Below are positions 1 to 5,180 of a stretch of 5,340 bases of DNA, piece after piece. Within the stretch, counting starts at the first letter, position 1, and each line of letters begins with the position of its first letter. Under the pieces are notes generated by a model, which was given only the letters and a program-made list of their open reading frames with translations, did no database searches and was not told the DNA's origin. Origin of the DNA: Clostridiales bacterium (lineage in GTDB: Bacteria; Bacillota; Clostridia; Lachnospirales; Lachnospiraceae); assembly GCA_021204765.1 (NCBI GenBank), contig JAJPYU010000111.1:1-5340 (forward strand), read 5' to 3'. The position numbers were made by a program, and so were the translations under genes.

Positions 1-1516
1 CCGTGGCCACGGCACCGTCAATCTTCTCGGTCGACTTCTCCTTGTCCATCTTGATGTTGCCCGCCGGGTCGGTCTTGATGAAGATGTTGTCCATCATCCA
101 CCGCAGCACCGGGTGCCCGCCATGGGCTATCTTCTGCTCCAGTGTCAGCTTCATCAGTTCCTTGGTCGGAGGGCTCATGTCCTTGTAACCCTGGCCGAAC
201 GGCACCACCGTGAACCCCAGGTCTTCCAGATTCTGGACCATCTGCACGGCTCCCCACCTGTCGAAGGCAATCTCCCTGATGTTGAACCTCTTTCCCAGTT
301 CATCTATGAAATGCTCTATCCAGGCGTAATGGATAACATTTCCCTCCGTGGTCATGAGGCATCCCTGCCTCTGCCATACATCGTAGGGGACATGGTCCCG
401 CTTCACCCGCAGGTCAACGTTGTCCTCCGGTATCCAGAAGTACGGCAGGATGACATATTTCTCATCCTCGTTCCTGGGAGGGAACACCAGGACGAAGGCC
501 GTGATGTCGGTGGTCTGGGACAGGTCAAGTCCGCCGTAGCAGACACGCCCGGCCAGCTCGCCCTCATCGACCGGAAAGGCGCAGGCGTCCCATTTCTGCA
601 TGGGCATCCACCTGACCGACTGCTTCACCCACTGGTCGAGGCGCAGCTGTCTGAAAGAGTTCTCCTCGCCCGGATTCTGCTTCGCCGACTCGCAGGCCGC
701 CACCACCTTCTCCATGGTGATGGTGTGCCCCAGTGAGGGGTTCGCCTTCTTCCACACCTCCGGGTCAGTCCAGTCCTCGTCCATCCCGGCTCCGAAGATG
801 ACCGGGTAGAACGTGGGGTCCATCTTCCTGCCCTCCATGATGTCCAGGGCTTTCTGGTGCAGCTCCCAGCAGATGGAGTTGGTGTCGGTGCCCGCCGTGG
901 TGATAAGGAAATACAGCGGCTGCTCCCTGGCATCGCCGGAGCCCTTGGTCAGGACATCGTAAAGCTTCCTGTTCGGCTGCACGTGGACCTCGTCCAGGAC
1001 AAGTCCGGACACGTTGAGGCCGTGCTTCGTCCCCACCTCTGCCGAGAGCACCTGGTAGAAACCGTTGTTGTCATGGTTGGTGATCCTCTTGTTCGCCGTC
1101 AGCACCTTAGACCGCCTGGACAGTGCGGGACACATCTGCACCATCCGGCTGGCCACATCGAAAACGATGCCCGCCTGCTGCCTGTCCGCCGCCGCTCCGT
1201 ATACCTCGGCAGACGGTTCCCCATCCCCGAAGAGGAGGTACAGTGCCACCGCCGCCGCCAGTTCGCTCTTGCCGTTCTTCTTCGGTATCTCCACGTAGGC
1301 CGTGGTGAACTGGCGCTTGCCGTCCGGTTTCAGTATCCCGAAGATGTCCCTTATTATCTGCTCCTGCCACGGCAGCAGTTCGAACTTCTGCCCCGCCCAC
1401 CGTCCTTTGGTGTGGGAGAGCTGCTCGATGAACATCACGACATAATCCGCAGTGTCCTTATCATAGGTTGAATCCTCCAACATGAAACGTGTGGGCTCGT
1501 AAGTCTCCAGTGCCAT
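1..1516 (-). CDS. terL: Phage terminase large subunit (3' end cut by window edge)
   Basis: This is the ATP-driven DNA-packaging motor and headful or site nuclease, which docks on the phage portal. The frame is open for 505 codons from the ATG at 1516 to the window edge. The ATPase part has a Walker A-like segment IPKKNGKSE (residues 77-85), a Walker B segment GLVLDEVH (171-178, with D175 and E176) and a TTAGT coupling motif (206-210). The nuclease part shows the expected three acidic sites: D331 in GGLDLS, D419 in FDRWGA and D500 in KIDGAVA. The last site normally lies near the C-terminus, so only a few dozen residues should be missing. The start is set by GGGGAG six bases upstream of the ATG. 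The layout fits the HK97-type Terminase_1 family. No small terminase subunit is visible upstream, and the start lies 15 bases beyond a terminator-like hairpin. Family assignment is firm. Confidence 0.97.
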   Translation of the reverse strand, partial: MALETYEPTRFMLEDSTYDKDTADYVVMFIEQLSHTKGRWAGQKFELLPWQEQIIRDIFGILKPDGKRQFTTAYVEIPKKNGKSELAAAVALYLLFGDGEPSAEVYGAAADRQQAGIVFDVASRMVQMCPALSRRSKVLTANKRITNHDNNGFYQVLSAEVGTKHGLNVSGLVLDEVHVQPNRKLYDVLTKGSGDAREQPLYFLITTAGTDTNSICWELHQKALDIMEGRKMDPTFYPVIFGAGMDEDWTDPEVWKKANPSLGHTITMEKVVAACESAKQNPGEENSFRQLRLDQWVKQSVRWMPMQKWDACAFPVDEGELAGRVCYGGLDLSQTTDITAFVLVFPPRNEDEKYVILPYFWIPEDNVDLRVKRDHVPYDVWQRQGCLMTTEGNVIHYAWIEHFIDELGKRFNIREIAFDRWGAVQMVQNLEDLGFTVVPFGQGYKDMSPPTKELMKLTLEQKIAHGGHPVLRWMMDNIFIKTDPAGNIKMDKEKSTEKIDGAVAT

Positions 1517-1531
1517 TTTGCTCTCCCCATT

Positions 1532-1556
1532 AAAAAAAGACCACTTACCAGTGATC
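1532..1556 (-). terminator. Intrinsic terminator just upstream of terL
   Basis: On the minus strand GATCACT, loop GGTA, AGTGGTC form a 7-bp stem with one G-T wobble, followed directly by seven T. This is a textbook rho-independent terminator for the unit ending with the 148-residue gene. It ends only 15 bases before the terL ATG, leaving no room for a separate promoter between them. It may therefore act as an attenuator for terL. Confidence 0.8.
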
Positions 1557-1573
1557 TCCAAATCTATCTGTAC

Positions 1574-1598
1574 GAGAAAAGGAAGCCGTCCGGCCTCC
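1574..1598 (-). terminator. Second terminator-like hairpin, first in a tandem pair
   Basis: On the minus strand GGAGGCC, loop GGAC, GGCTTCC form a 7-bp stem with one G-T wobble, followed by TTTTCT. After one mismatch, flanking A and T runs can lengthen the stem. On the plus strand the same stem is followed by GTTTT, so it could work in both directions, although I see no plus-strand gene. The T run is shorter than that of the hairpin at 1532-1556, so it is probably weaker. It lies 33 bases past the stop of the 148-residue gene. Confidence 0.65.
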
Positions 1599-1630
1599 GT
1601 TTTCCCTGCTGTGTCCTCTTCCGTCCGTTC

Positions 1631-2077
1631 TCAGTGGATGCTGAAGACGTAGGCGTGTTTTTTGTCAAGTTCGTCCCTGCCGAAGGATGTGCTCCTGTCG
1701 TTGATCTCGGCCATCCCCTCCAGGGTGCAGCCGTTCTGCAGGAAAAGCCAGGCCGTCTCGACCGCGCTGCTCCATCCGCTTGAGAAGGTGAACCGCTCGA
1801 TCCCGAAGTTTCTCAGTCTGTCGATGGTGGCTTTTACGTTCTCGTCCCAGATGCTCCAGTCGATGTCGATGTATTCGTTGCCGCGCTTTTTGGCGTCCTT
1901 GTAAGCCGTGAAGAGCTCTTCGTAGTCTGTGCCCTTGGCAAGCAGGCTCTCTCTGAAGGCCCTCATCTCTGCCCTGGCCTGCTCCAGTCCGGCCTCGTCT
2001 TTTTCGTCCCTGGCCCTGTCGTAAGCTGCCTCGATGTTCCTGTAAATCCTGTACTCTTCCGCGAATGCGTTCCTCAT
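1631..2077 (-). CDS. Conserved phage hypothetical protein, 148 aa
   Basis: I recognise this only as a type of small protein seen in clostridial phages and mobile elements, with no known function. Residues 1-65 are highly charged (Glu, Lys, Arg and Ala rich) and should form alpha-helices, possibly a coiled coil. Residues 70-126 look like a compact alpha/beta domain. They include an acidic-aromatic patch YIDIDWSIWDEN (69-80), then RLRNFGIERFTFSSGWSSAV (87-106), followed by a hydrophobic helix and a glycine turn (NGC, 115-117). It has no signal peptide or membrane segment. The start is the ATG at 2077, with AGGAGG about eight bases upstream. An in-frame ATG at 2152 is rejected because it has no ribosome site and lies within the repeated regulatory block. 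The gene appears to be a single-gene unit with its own promoter (2112-2146) and tandem terminators downstream. Confidence 0.9.
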   Translation of the reverse strand: MRNAFAEEYRIYRNIEAAYDRARDEKDEAGLEQARAEMRAFRESLLAKGTDYEELFTAYKDAKKRGNEYIDIDWSIWDENVKATIDRLRNFGIERFTFSSGWSSAVETAWLFLQNGCTLEGMAEINDRSTSFGRDELDKKHAYVFSIH

Positions 2078-2111
2078 GGTGTTTCCTCCTTTGTCTGTGC
2101 TTTGTTTTTGT

Positions 2112-2146
2112 GATCGTATATTCGCTCTTATCGGCAGATATAGCAA
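2112..2146 (-). promoter_or_regulatory. Putative promoter, repeat copy A, for the 148-aa gene
   Basis: On the minus strand TTGCTA (2146-2141) is followed by ten bases, TAAGAGCGA (2130-2122) and then ATATAC or TATACG (2121-2115). The same arrangement, with identical spacing, occurs upstream of the amidoligase and of the 225-residue gene. The ten-base string TAGCAATACC (plus strand 2141-2150) is identical to 3981-3990. The -10 element is not a clear TATAAT, so the exact hexamers are uncertain. The block lies about 35 to 70 bases before the start codon. Confidence 0.55.
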
Positions 2147-2155
2147 TACCACTAC

Positions 2156-2195
2156 TACACAAACATCTGCGGAGGATTTTGTGTATATCTACACA
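2156..2195. promoter_or_regulatory. Inverted-repeat operator candidate, copy A, with an extra half-site
   Basis: TACACAAA (2156-2163) and TTTGTGTA (2178-2185) form a perfect 8-bp inverted repeat with a 14-base spacer. The right arm also forms a second inverted repeat, TGTGTA-TATC-TACACA (2180-2195), which runs over the stop codon of the zinc-ribbon gene. Three TGTGTA half-sites thus sit directly upstream of promoter copy A. An activator or repressor site is the simplest reading. An RNA hairpin at the end of the upstream transcript is possible, but no T run follows it. Confidence 0.5.
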
Positions 2196-2398
2196 TTCCC
2201 GGTGAAGCGGTGGATGGTCCTTATGATCTCCTCCCTCTCCACGGCATCCACCCCGATGCTCTTTAAGGCCTCGCGTGTGCCGCAGTCGGGACAGATGAGG
2301 GTCTCGTTGTCCTCCCTCGAAAGGGCGGGCTGCCCGCTGTACTCCTTTCCGCAGACGGGGCAGACCCTAGTCGCACCCCTGGTTGAACCATTCTTCAT
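2189..2398 (-). CDS. Small zinc-ribbon protein, 69 aa
   Basis: Two CxxC knuckles, CPVCGKE (C13, C16) and CPDCG (C36, C39), 20 residues apart, predict a single zinc ribbon. A short C-terminal helix follows (about residues 50-64). Similar small proteins are common in clostridial phages and mobile elements and have no assigned function; nucleic-acid or protein binding is the usual guess. The ATG at 2398 follows GGAGAGGAG by about seven bases. The gene begins inside the end of the cyclotransferase gene, overlapping it by 32 bases in another frame, which suggests translational coupling. It is the last gene of the amidoligase unit. Its stop codon lies within the operator-like repeat that serves the next unit. 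Confidence 0.88.
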   Translation of the reverse strand: MKNGSTRGATRVCPVCGKEYSGQPALSREDNETLICPDCGTREALKSIGVDAVEREEIIRTIHRFTGNV

Positions 2399-2861
2399 AG
2401 CCTGTCTCCTCTCCTGATCTTATCTCCGCCTCCGAGAGGTAATGCTCGTCAAAGCCGAAGCTGATGTACCCCTCAAGGCAGGTGTCAACGTATGCGAATG
2501 AAGGCATCCCTATCTTCCTGTCCTCGTGCATGATGTACACGAAGCACCTGCGCACCCTGGTCTTGCCTGTCCGTATCCCCTTTATCGGCAGCGTCATCTC
2601 TGTCTTGTAGTAGAACGTCGGGAATCCCTCGTACCTGTCGAGCCGTCTCTCGTCATCCGCTGTAACCTCCCAGACGGCCACGGGCACCCGTGAGCCTTCC
2701 TTCTTCTCGATGGTGAGGTAGGCTCCCGTGAGGCTCCCCTTAAAGAGCAGCTCGTAATCCTCGATGAAGGAGGTGCCGATGATCCTTGCCCCTGGGCAGC
2801 GCATCCGCATCTGCCCGATGTTCAGGTTGCTGCCGTAGGCGATGTAGTATCTTTTTTCCAT
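2367..2861 (-). CDS. Gamma-glutamylcyclotransferase-like (AIG2/GGCT fold) protein, 164 aa
   Basis: GGCT-fold enzymes release gamma-glutamyl groups as 5-oxoproline from gamma-glutamyl amides. The family's substrate loop is present as YGSNLN (residues 9-14). The probable catalytic glutamate is E78 in RRLDRYEGFP. A YVYI-like strand (CFVYI, 106-110) and the C-terminal pattern PSFAYVDTCLEGYISFGFD (120-138) match bacterial family members, and the length is normal. No signal peptide is seen, so it should be cytoplasmic. The start is uncertain. The ATG at 2861 gives the usual short N-terminus (MEKRYYIAYGSN) but only a loose ribosome site. The in-frame ATG at 2873 directly abuts AGAAAGG, too close for normal initiation. 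It sits between the amidoligase and the zinc-ribbon gene. This recalls butirosin synthesis, where the cyclotransferase BtrG removes a gamma-glutamyl cap added by a ligase. Specificity here is unknown. Confidence 0.92.
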   Translation of the reverse strand: MEKRYYIAYGSNLNIGQMRMRCPGARIIGTSFIEDYELLFKGSLTGAYLTIEKKEGSRVPVAVWEVTADDERRLDRYEGFPTFYYKTEMTLPIKGIRTGKTRVRRCFVYIMHEDRKIGMPSFAYVDTCLEGYISFGFDEHYLSEAEIRSGEETGYEEWFNQGCD

Positions 2862-2910
2862 TTCGTTGTCCATCCTTTCTGAAGGACTTGGGTTAAGTGT
2901 CCTCCTACTG

Positions 2911-2939
2911 CCTTAAGACCGCCGCAGCGGTCATGAAGG
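2911..2939. other. Hairpin in the amidoligase-cyclotransferase gap
   Basis: GACCGC (2917-2922) and GCGGTC (2927-2932) form a perfect 6-bp stem around a four-base loop. CCTT (2911-2914) and AAGG (2936-2939) can add an outer stem across a small internal loop. On the minus strand no T run follows, so it does not look like an intrinsic terminator. It could be an RNA-processing or stability element between the two genes. In the 3' direction on the minus strand it is followed by an orphan AGGAGG (2906-2901) with no start codon at a usable distance. Confidence 0.4.
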
Positions 2940-2962
2940 TCAGGGCCTTTAACCTAAGCCTT

Positions 2963-3913
2963 TCAGGCGGCCTGCCTGCCGTTTCTGAAGGCCGCGTCCC
3001 CGTCAAGCCTTCTGGTGAGGAGGTCGCGGGCTGTCGCGAATTCGTCTCCGATGAAGCCGAGCCGGAGGAGCCAGGTCCTCATCGCGTATTTGGGGTTCTC
3101 CGTCTGCTGGGGCTTCGGGCTTGCCGTCTTTATGGTCTTCGCCATCTGGCTTAAGGCCAGGCAGAGCTGGATGTAGCTTTTGAGCTGCCCTGCGTGGAGG
3201 CCGCCCTTCCTCTCCTGGGTGGGTGAGTCGAACTGGAAGAGCCTGAACTCGACCGTCCCCTTGGTGAAGGTGGAGTGGAGGTTGAGCATGTGGTATCGGC
3301 TGCCGTTGTAGTGGTGTCCGCGTCCGTAGTCCTCCCCGAGGCTGCCGTACCAGATGTCCGCGAGCTGCGCCATGGTCTTCGGCTTTCTCCTGTTGAGCTG
3401 CTCGAGGAATCTCGGGTCGACCGTCTTGCAGTAGGTCCTCATCCTGCCGCCGTCAAGGTTCAAGGCCTCGGCCAGGAGGCTTTCGTGGCTGGCCATGATG
3501 TTCGCCAGGGTCCTTAAGGTCTGCGCCGTGTGGCCGTTGGCCCCGACGTGGATGTGGACTCCGCAGCCCCTGTCCGCGTCGCTTTTCGCTCCGGCGTGTC
3601 TGAGCTGCCTCACCAGTTCCTGCAAAAGTTCCATGTCCGCGTAGGTGAGGATGGGCGTTACCAGTTCGCATTTTTCGTTGTCCGGCCCCGCTATGCTGAC
3701 GTCCCTCTGGAATTTCCACTCCCTGCCGTCCGCGTCCCATGCTGACCAGGTGTAGTATCCGTTGCGGCCCGCCGTGTTCTCGTATCTCCCTGTCCCGAAG
3801 TAGGCGGCTGCAAGCCTTGCCGCCTTCTCCCTGGTGATGCTGTTCATCTCGATCTCGACCCCGATGGTCTGGTTTTTCATCTCGTTGATCTGGTTGGCTG
3901 TTCTTGCGTTCAT
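2963..3913 (-). CDS. Phage amidoligase (COOH-NH2 ligase, GCS2-like fold), 316 aa
   Basis: Members of this family (Pfam Amidoligase_2) are predicted to form amide bonds between a carboxylate and an amine using ATP, on a glutamine-synthetase/GCS2-type fold. The expected motifs appear in order: GVEIEMN (residues 18-24, metal-binding glutamates), RDVSI (70-74), CELVTPILTY (82-91), CGVHIHV (117-123), RYHMLNLHS (206-214) and TVEFRLF (220-226). Residues 245-312 form a separate C-terminal module that is also found at the end of the 225-residue protein (4404-5081). No signal peptide or membrane segment is seen. The start is the ATG at 3913, with GGAGG seven bases upstream. An in-frame ATG at 3958 is rejected because it lies in the promoter block and lacks a ribosome site. 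The gene heads a unit with the cyclotransferase and zinc-ribbon genes. The substrate is unknown. Confidence 0.93.
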   Translation of the reverse strand: MNARTANQINEMKNQTIGVEIEMNSITREKAARLAAAYFGTGRYENTAGRNGYYTWSAWDADGREWKFQRDVSIAGPDNEKCELVTPILTYADMELLQELVRQLRHAGAKSDADRGCGVHIHVGANGHTAQTLRTLANIMASHESLLAEALNLDGGRMRTYCKTVDPRFLEQLNRRKPKTMAQLADIWYGSLGEDYGRGHHYNGSRYHMLNLHSTFTKGTVEFRLFQFDSPTQERKGGLHAGQLKSYIQLCLALSQMAKTIKTASPKPQQTENPKYAMRTWLLRLGFIGDEFATARDLLTRRLDGDAAFRNGRQAA

Positions 3914-3950
3914 GTTCGTACCTCCGTGTGGTTTTTCGTTTTCCTTTCGG

Positions 3951-3986
3951 TAGTACATATATCACTCTAAACGCCTGTAATAGCAA
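3951..3986 (-). promoter_or_regulatory. Putative promoter, repeat copy B, for the amidoligase unit
   Basis: On the minus strand TTGCTA (3986-3981) is followed by ten bases, TTAGAGTGA (3970-3962) and TATATG (3961-3956). TG-A-TATATG could serve as an extended -10 element. Spacing is the same as in copies A and C. The distance to the amidoligase start allows a leader of about 40 bases. Confidence 0.6.
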
Positions 3987-3994
3987 TACCAGAT

Positions 3995-4026
3995 ATACAC
4001 AAATCTGACGGGGAGAAATTGTGTAT
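3995..4026. promoter_or_regulatory. Inverted-repeat operator candidate, copy B
   Basis: ATACACAA (3995-4002) and TTGTGTAT (4019-4026) form a perfect 8-bp inverted repeat with a 16-base spacer. It lies between the stop of the DUF4314 gene (4033-4031) and the putative promoter of the amidoligase unit. Its position relative to the promoter hexamers matches copies A and C exactly. Arm similarity and fixed spacing suggest a dimeric regulator site. A transcript hairpin is less likely because the loop is long and no T run follows. Confidence 0.55.
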
Positions 4027-4030
4027 TTTA

Positions 4031-4423
4031 TCAACGGTCATCCTCATCTGTGCAGAGCCTGAAACAGGTCTGCAGCTCAGCGTAAATCTTGGCGTAACGC
4101 TCCTGTTCGCTGCCCTCGGTACTGATGATGCCCTGGAGGAAGTAGTCCATGGCATCCCTCCTGCTCGACCACTCCCTGGTCTGCCCGTAGCAGACCGTGG
4201 TCACCTCCAGCTTGCGCACCCTGTCCTCGCCGTAGACCACGTTGAGGCCGGAGCCGTTGTCCCAGTGGACGCACAGGCTTGCCGTGTCATCGACAGCATA
4301 GACCGTGCCCCATGTCCCGACTGGCGGGGCCTGCGGGTCTTTCATGTACTCCAGTTCCACCCTGGTGCCGGCGGGGTATTTCTCCCTCACCCTTTTTACT
4401 GTCTCACTGCTCGGAAATGTCAT
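4031..4423 (-). CDS. DUF4314 domain protein, 130 aa
   Basis: Residues 4-71 match the DUF4314 pattern. This is a small, probably beta-rich, SH3-like domain with the signatures YPAGTRVEL (16-24), DPQAPPVGTWGTV (29-41), VDDTASL (44-50) and HWDNGSGLNVVYGEDRVRKL (53-72). Residues 73-126 form a second, mostly helical part (CYGQTREWSSRRDAMDYFLQ, 78-97, then a helix ending in a short acidic tail) that often accompanies DUF4314 in clostridial phage and mobile-element proteins. No biochemical function is established. The ATG at 4423 sits eight bases after AGGAGG. An upstream GTG at 4432 overlaps that ribosome site and cannot be the start. The gene overlaps the end of the 225-residue gene by 20 bases, so the two are probably co-transcribed and translationally coupled. 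Confidence 0.92.
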   Translation of the reverse strand: MTFPSSETVKRVREKYPAGTRVELEYMKDPQAPPVGTWGTVYAVDDTASLCVHWDNGSGLNVVYGEDRVRKLEVTTVCYGQTREWSSRRDAMDYFLQGIISTEGSEQERYAKIYAELQTCFRLCTDEDDR

Positions 4424-5081
4424 GTCCGGCACCTCCTTTGAATGCGGATGACCCTGTCAGATTCTTTAAGAGAATCTTCCGCTCGGTCTTGAATTCCTCG
4501 CCTATAAAGCCCAGGCGGAGGAGGAAGCAGCGGAATTCGTACTTCTCGTTCTCGGTCTCCTTTGCCTTCGCCGTCACCCTCTTCTGCTCCACGCTCATCC
4601 TGCAGAGTGCCAGAATGAAATAAGTGTAAGCTTTCGCCGAGTCGGCATCTGGCATCTCCGTGAACCATGGGAATGAGACCCTGTCCTCCCCGATGTCGAT
4701 GCGGATATCGCTGACTCCCAGAGCCTTTTTGATAAGTTCTCCCTTGGCTTCGAGCAGTTTCGTGAGGTTTGCCGCGTTGACCTTGTCGAGGGGAATCTCA
4801 ATCGTGAGGCCCGTGGTCTCTGCCTCTGCAGCCTCCGCAGCTTTTTCCTGGGGTTCGCACTCGAATCCGGCCTCCGCCAGTCCGCTTAAGACCGCCTCGA
4901 CCTCCTCGGTGTCGCTCCTGTCGGAAAACTCCAGTGTGCCGTCCTTCGTGATGGTGAAGTAATCCACCCTGTAGGAGAATGTGGGGGCTCCCTGGTATTC
5001 GGCCTCCGCTCCGGTTATGGCTGCGATGGCCTTCACCAGTTCCTTCCTTTTCGCTCCTGTCGCGTTGTATCTTACCTGCAT
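4404..5081 (-). CDS. Phage protein of a 'virulence-related' annotated family, 225 aa
   Basis: Relatives in clostridial phages and mobile elements are often labelled 'virulence-related protein', a name I would not rely on; the function is unknown. Residues 1-75 form an N-terminal alpha/beta domain (RYNATGAKRKELVKAI, then GAPTFSYRVDYFTITKDGTL at 31-50). Residues 76-90 are an Ala/Glu-rich linker. Residues 91-148 form a second domain (LTIEIPLDKVNAANLTKLLE, 92-111, ending FPWF at 137-140). Residues 150-217 are a C-terminal module shared with the neighbouring amidoligase, with core LLRLGFIGEEF (187-197). The protein has neither a signal peptide nor membrane segments. The ATG at 5081 is preceded by AAGGAGG at seven bases. 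It is the first gene of a two-gene unit with the DUF4314 gene. The shared module and shared promoter type suggest it works with the amidoligase. Confidence 0.92.
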   Translation of the reverse strand: MQVRYNATGAKRKELVKAIAAITGAEAEYQGAPTFSYRVDYFTITKDGTLEFSDRSDTEEVEAVLSGLAEAGFECEPQEKAAEAAEAETTGLTIEIPLDKVNAANLTKLLEAKGELIKKALGVSDIRIDIGEDRVSFPWFTEMPDADSAKAYTYFILALCRMSVEQKRVTAKAKETENEKYEFRCFLLRLGFIGEEFKTERKILLKNLTGSSAFKGGAGHDISEQ

Positions 5082-5083
5082 TT

Positions 5084-5109
5084 CTGTACCTCCTTTTGTT
5101 TTGGTACAG
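5084..5109. promoter_or_regulatory. Inverted repeat enclosing the ribosome binding site of the 225-aa gene
   Basis: CTGTACC (5084-5090) and GGTACAG (5103-5109) are perfect 7-bp arms around a 12-base, A-rich (transcript sense) loop. The Shine-Dalgarno AGGAGG of the downstream gene occupies 5094-5089. Two of its G residues therefore fall within the stem and the rest within the loop. As RNA this could lower ribosome access; as DNA it could be an operator just past the promoter. A looser version (GTACTACC against GGAGGTAC, one mismatch) flanks the amidoligase leader. Confidence 0.4.
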
Positions 5110-5140
5110 TATTAATCACTCTTATCCCAAAATAAGTCAA
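5110..5140 (-). promoter_or_regulatory. Putative promoter, repeat copy C, for the 225-aa/DUF4314 unit
   Basis: On the minus strand TTGACT (5140-5135), close to the sigma-70 -35 consensus, is followed by ten bases, TAAGAGTGA (5124-5116) and TTAATA (5115-5110). The spacing is identical to copies A and B. ATTAAT at an 18-base spacer is an alternative -10. The transcript leader would be only about 25 to 30 bases long. Confidence 0.6.
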
Positions 5141-5151
5141 TGACGGAATGT

Positions 5152-5180
5152 GACAAATTATCAGGCACCATTCTGTGAGT
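5152..5180. promoter_or_regulatory. Degenerate operator candidate, copy C
   Basis: On the minus strand CACA (5177-5174), sixteen bases, then TTTGTC (5157-5152) keep the exact CACA-N16-TTTGT spacing of copies A and B. The outer arm bases differ, so the inverted repeat is imperfect. It overlaps the last codons and stop of the methyltransferase gene. I include it because the spacing to the following TTGACT (11 bases) is also the same in all three copies. Confidence 0.4.

Noticed and set aside
113..1471. Long plus-strand open frames (113-736 and 857-1471) opposite terL
   Set aside because: They run antisense to a terminase frame with all catalytic motifs, show no recognisable domain, and reflect the GC-rich third positions of the real gene.
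1665..2162. Minus-strand open frame of 165 codons over the 148-aa gene
   Set aside because: It is a frame-shifted shadow. The other frame has the ribosome site and a plausible protein composition.
2141..3990. The repeated TAGCAATACC block as an attachment site, direct-repeat transposon end or replication iteron
   Set aside because: No integrase, transposase or replication gene is present, the copies always precede a gene start at similar distance, and there are only three. A regulatory role explains them better.
3995..4026. Reading the TTGTGTAT inverted repeats as transcription terminators
   Set aside because: The loops are 14 to 16 bases and no T run follows on either strand. The fixed distance to the promoter hexamers fits an operator better.
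3453..4034. Minus-strand open frame of 193 codons overlapping the amidoligase and its promoter
   Set aside because: It lies in a shifted frame over the amidoligase 5' half, is rich in Arg, Gly and Pro as expected for an out-of-frame reading, and has no ribosome site.
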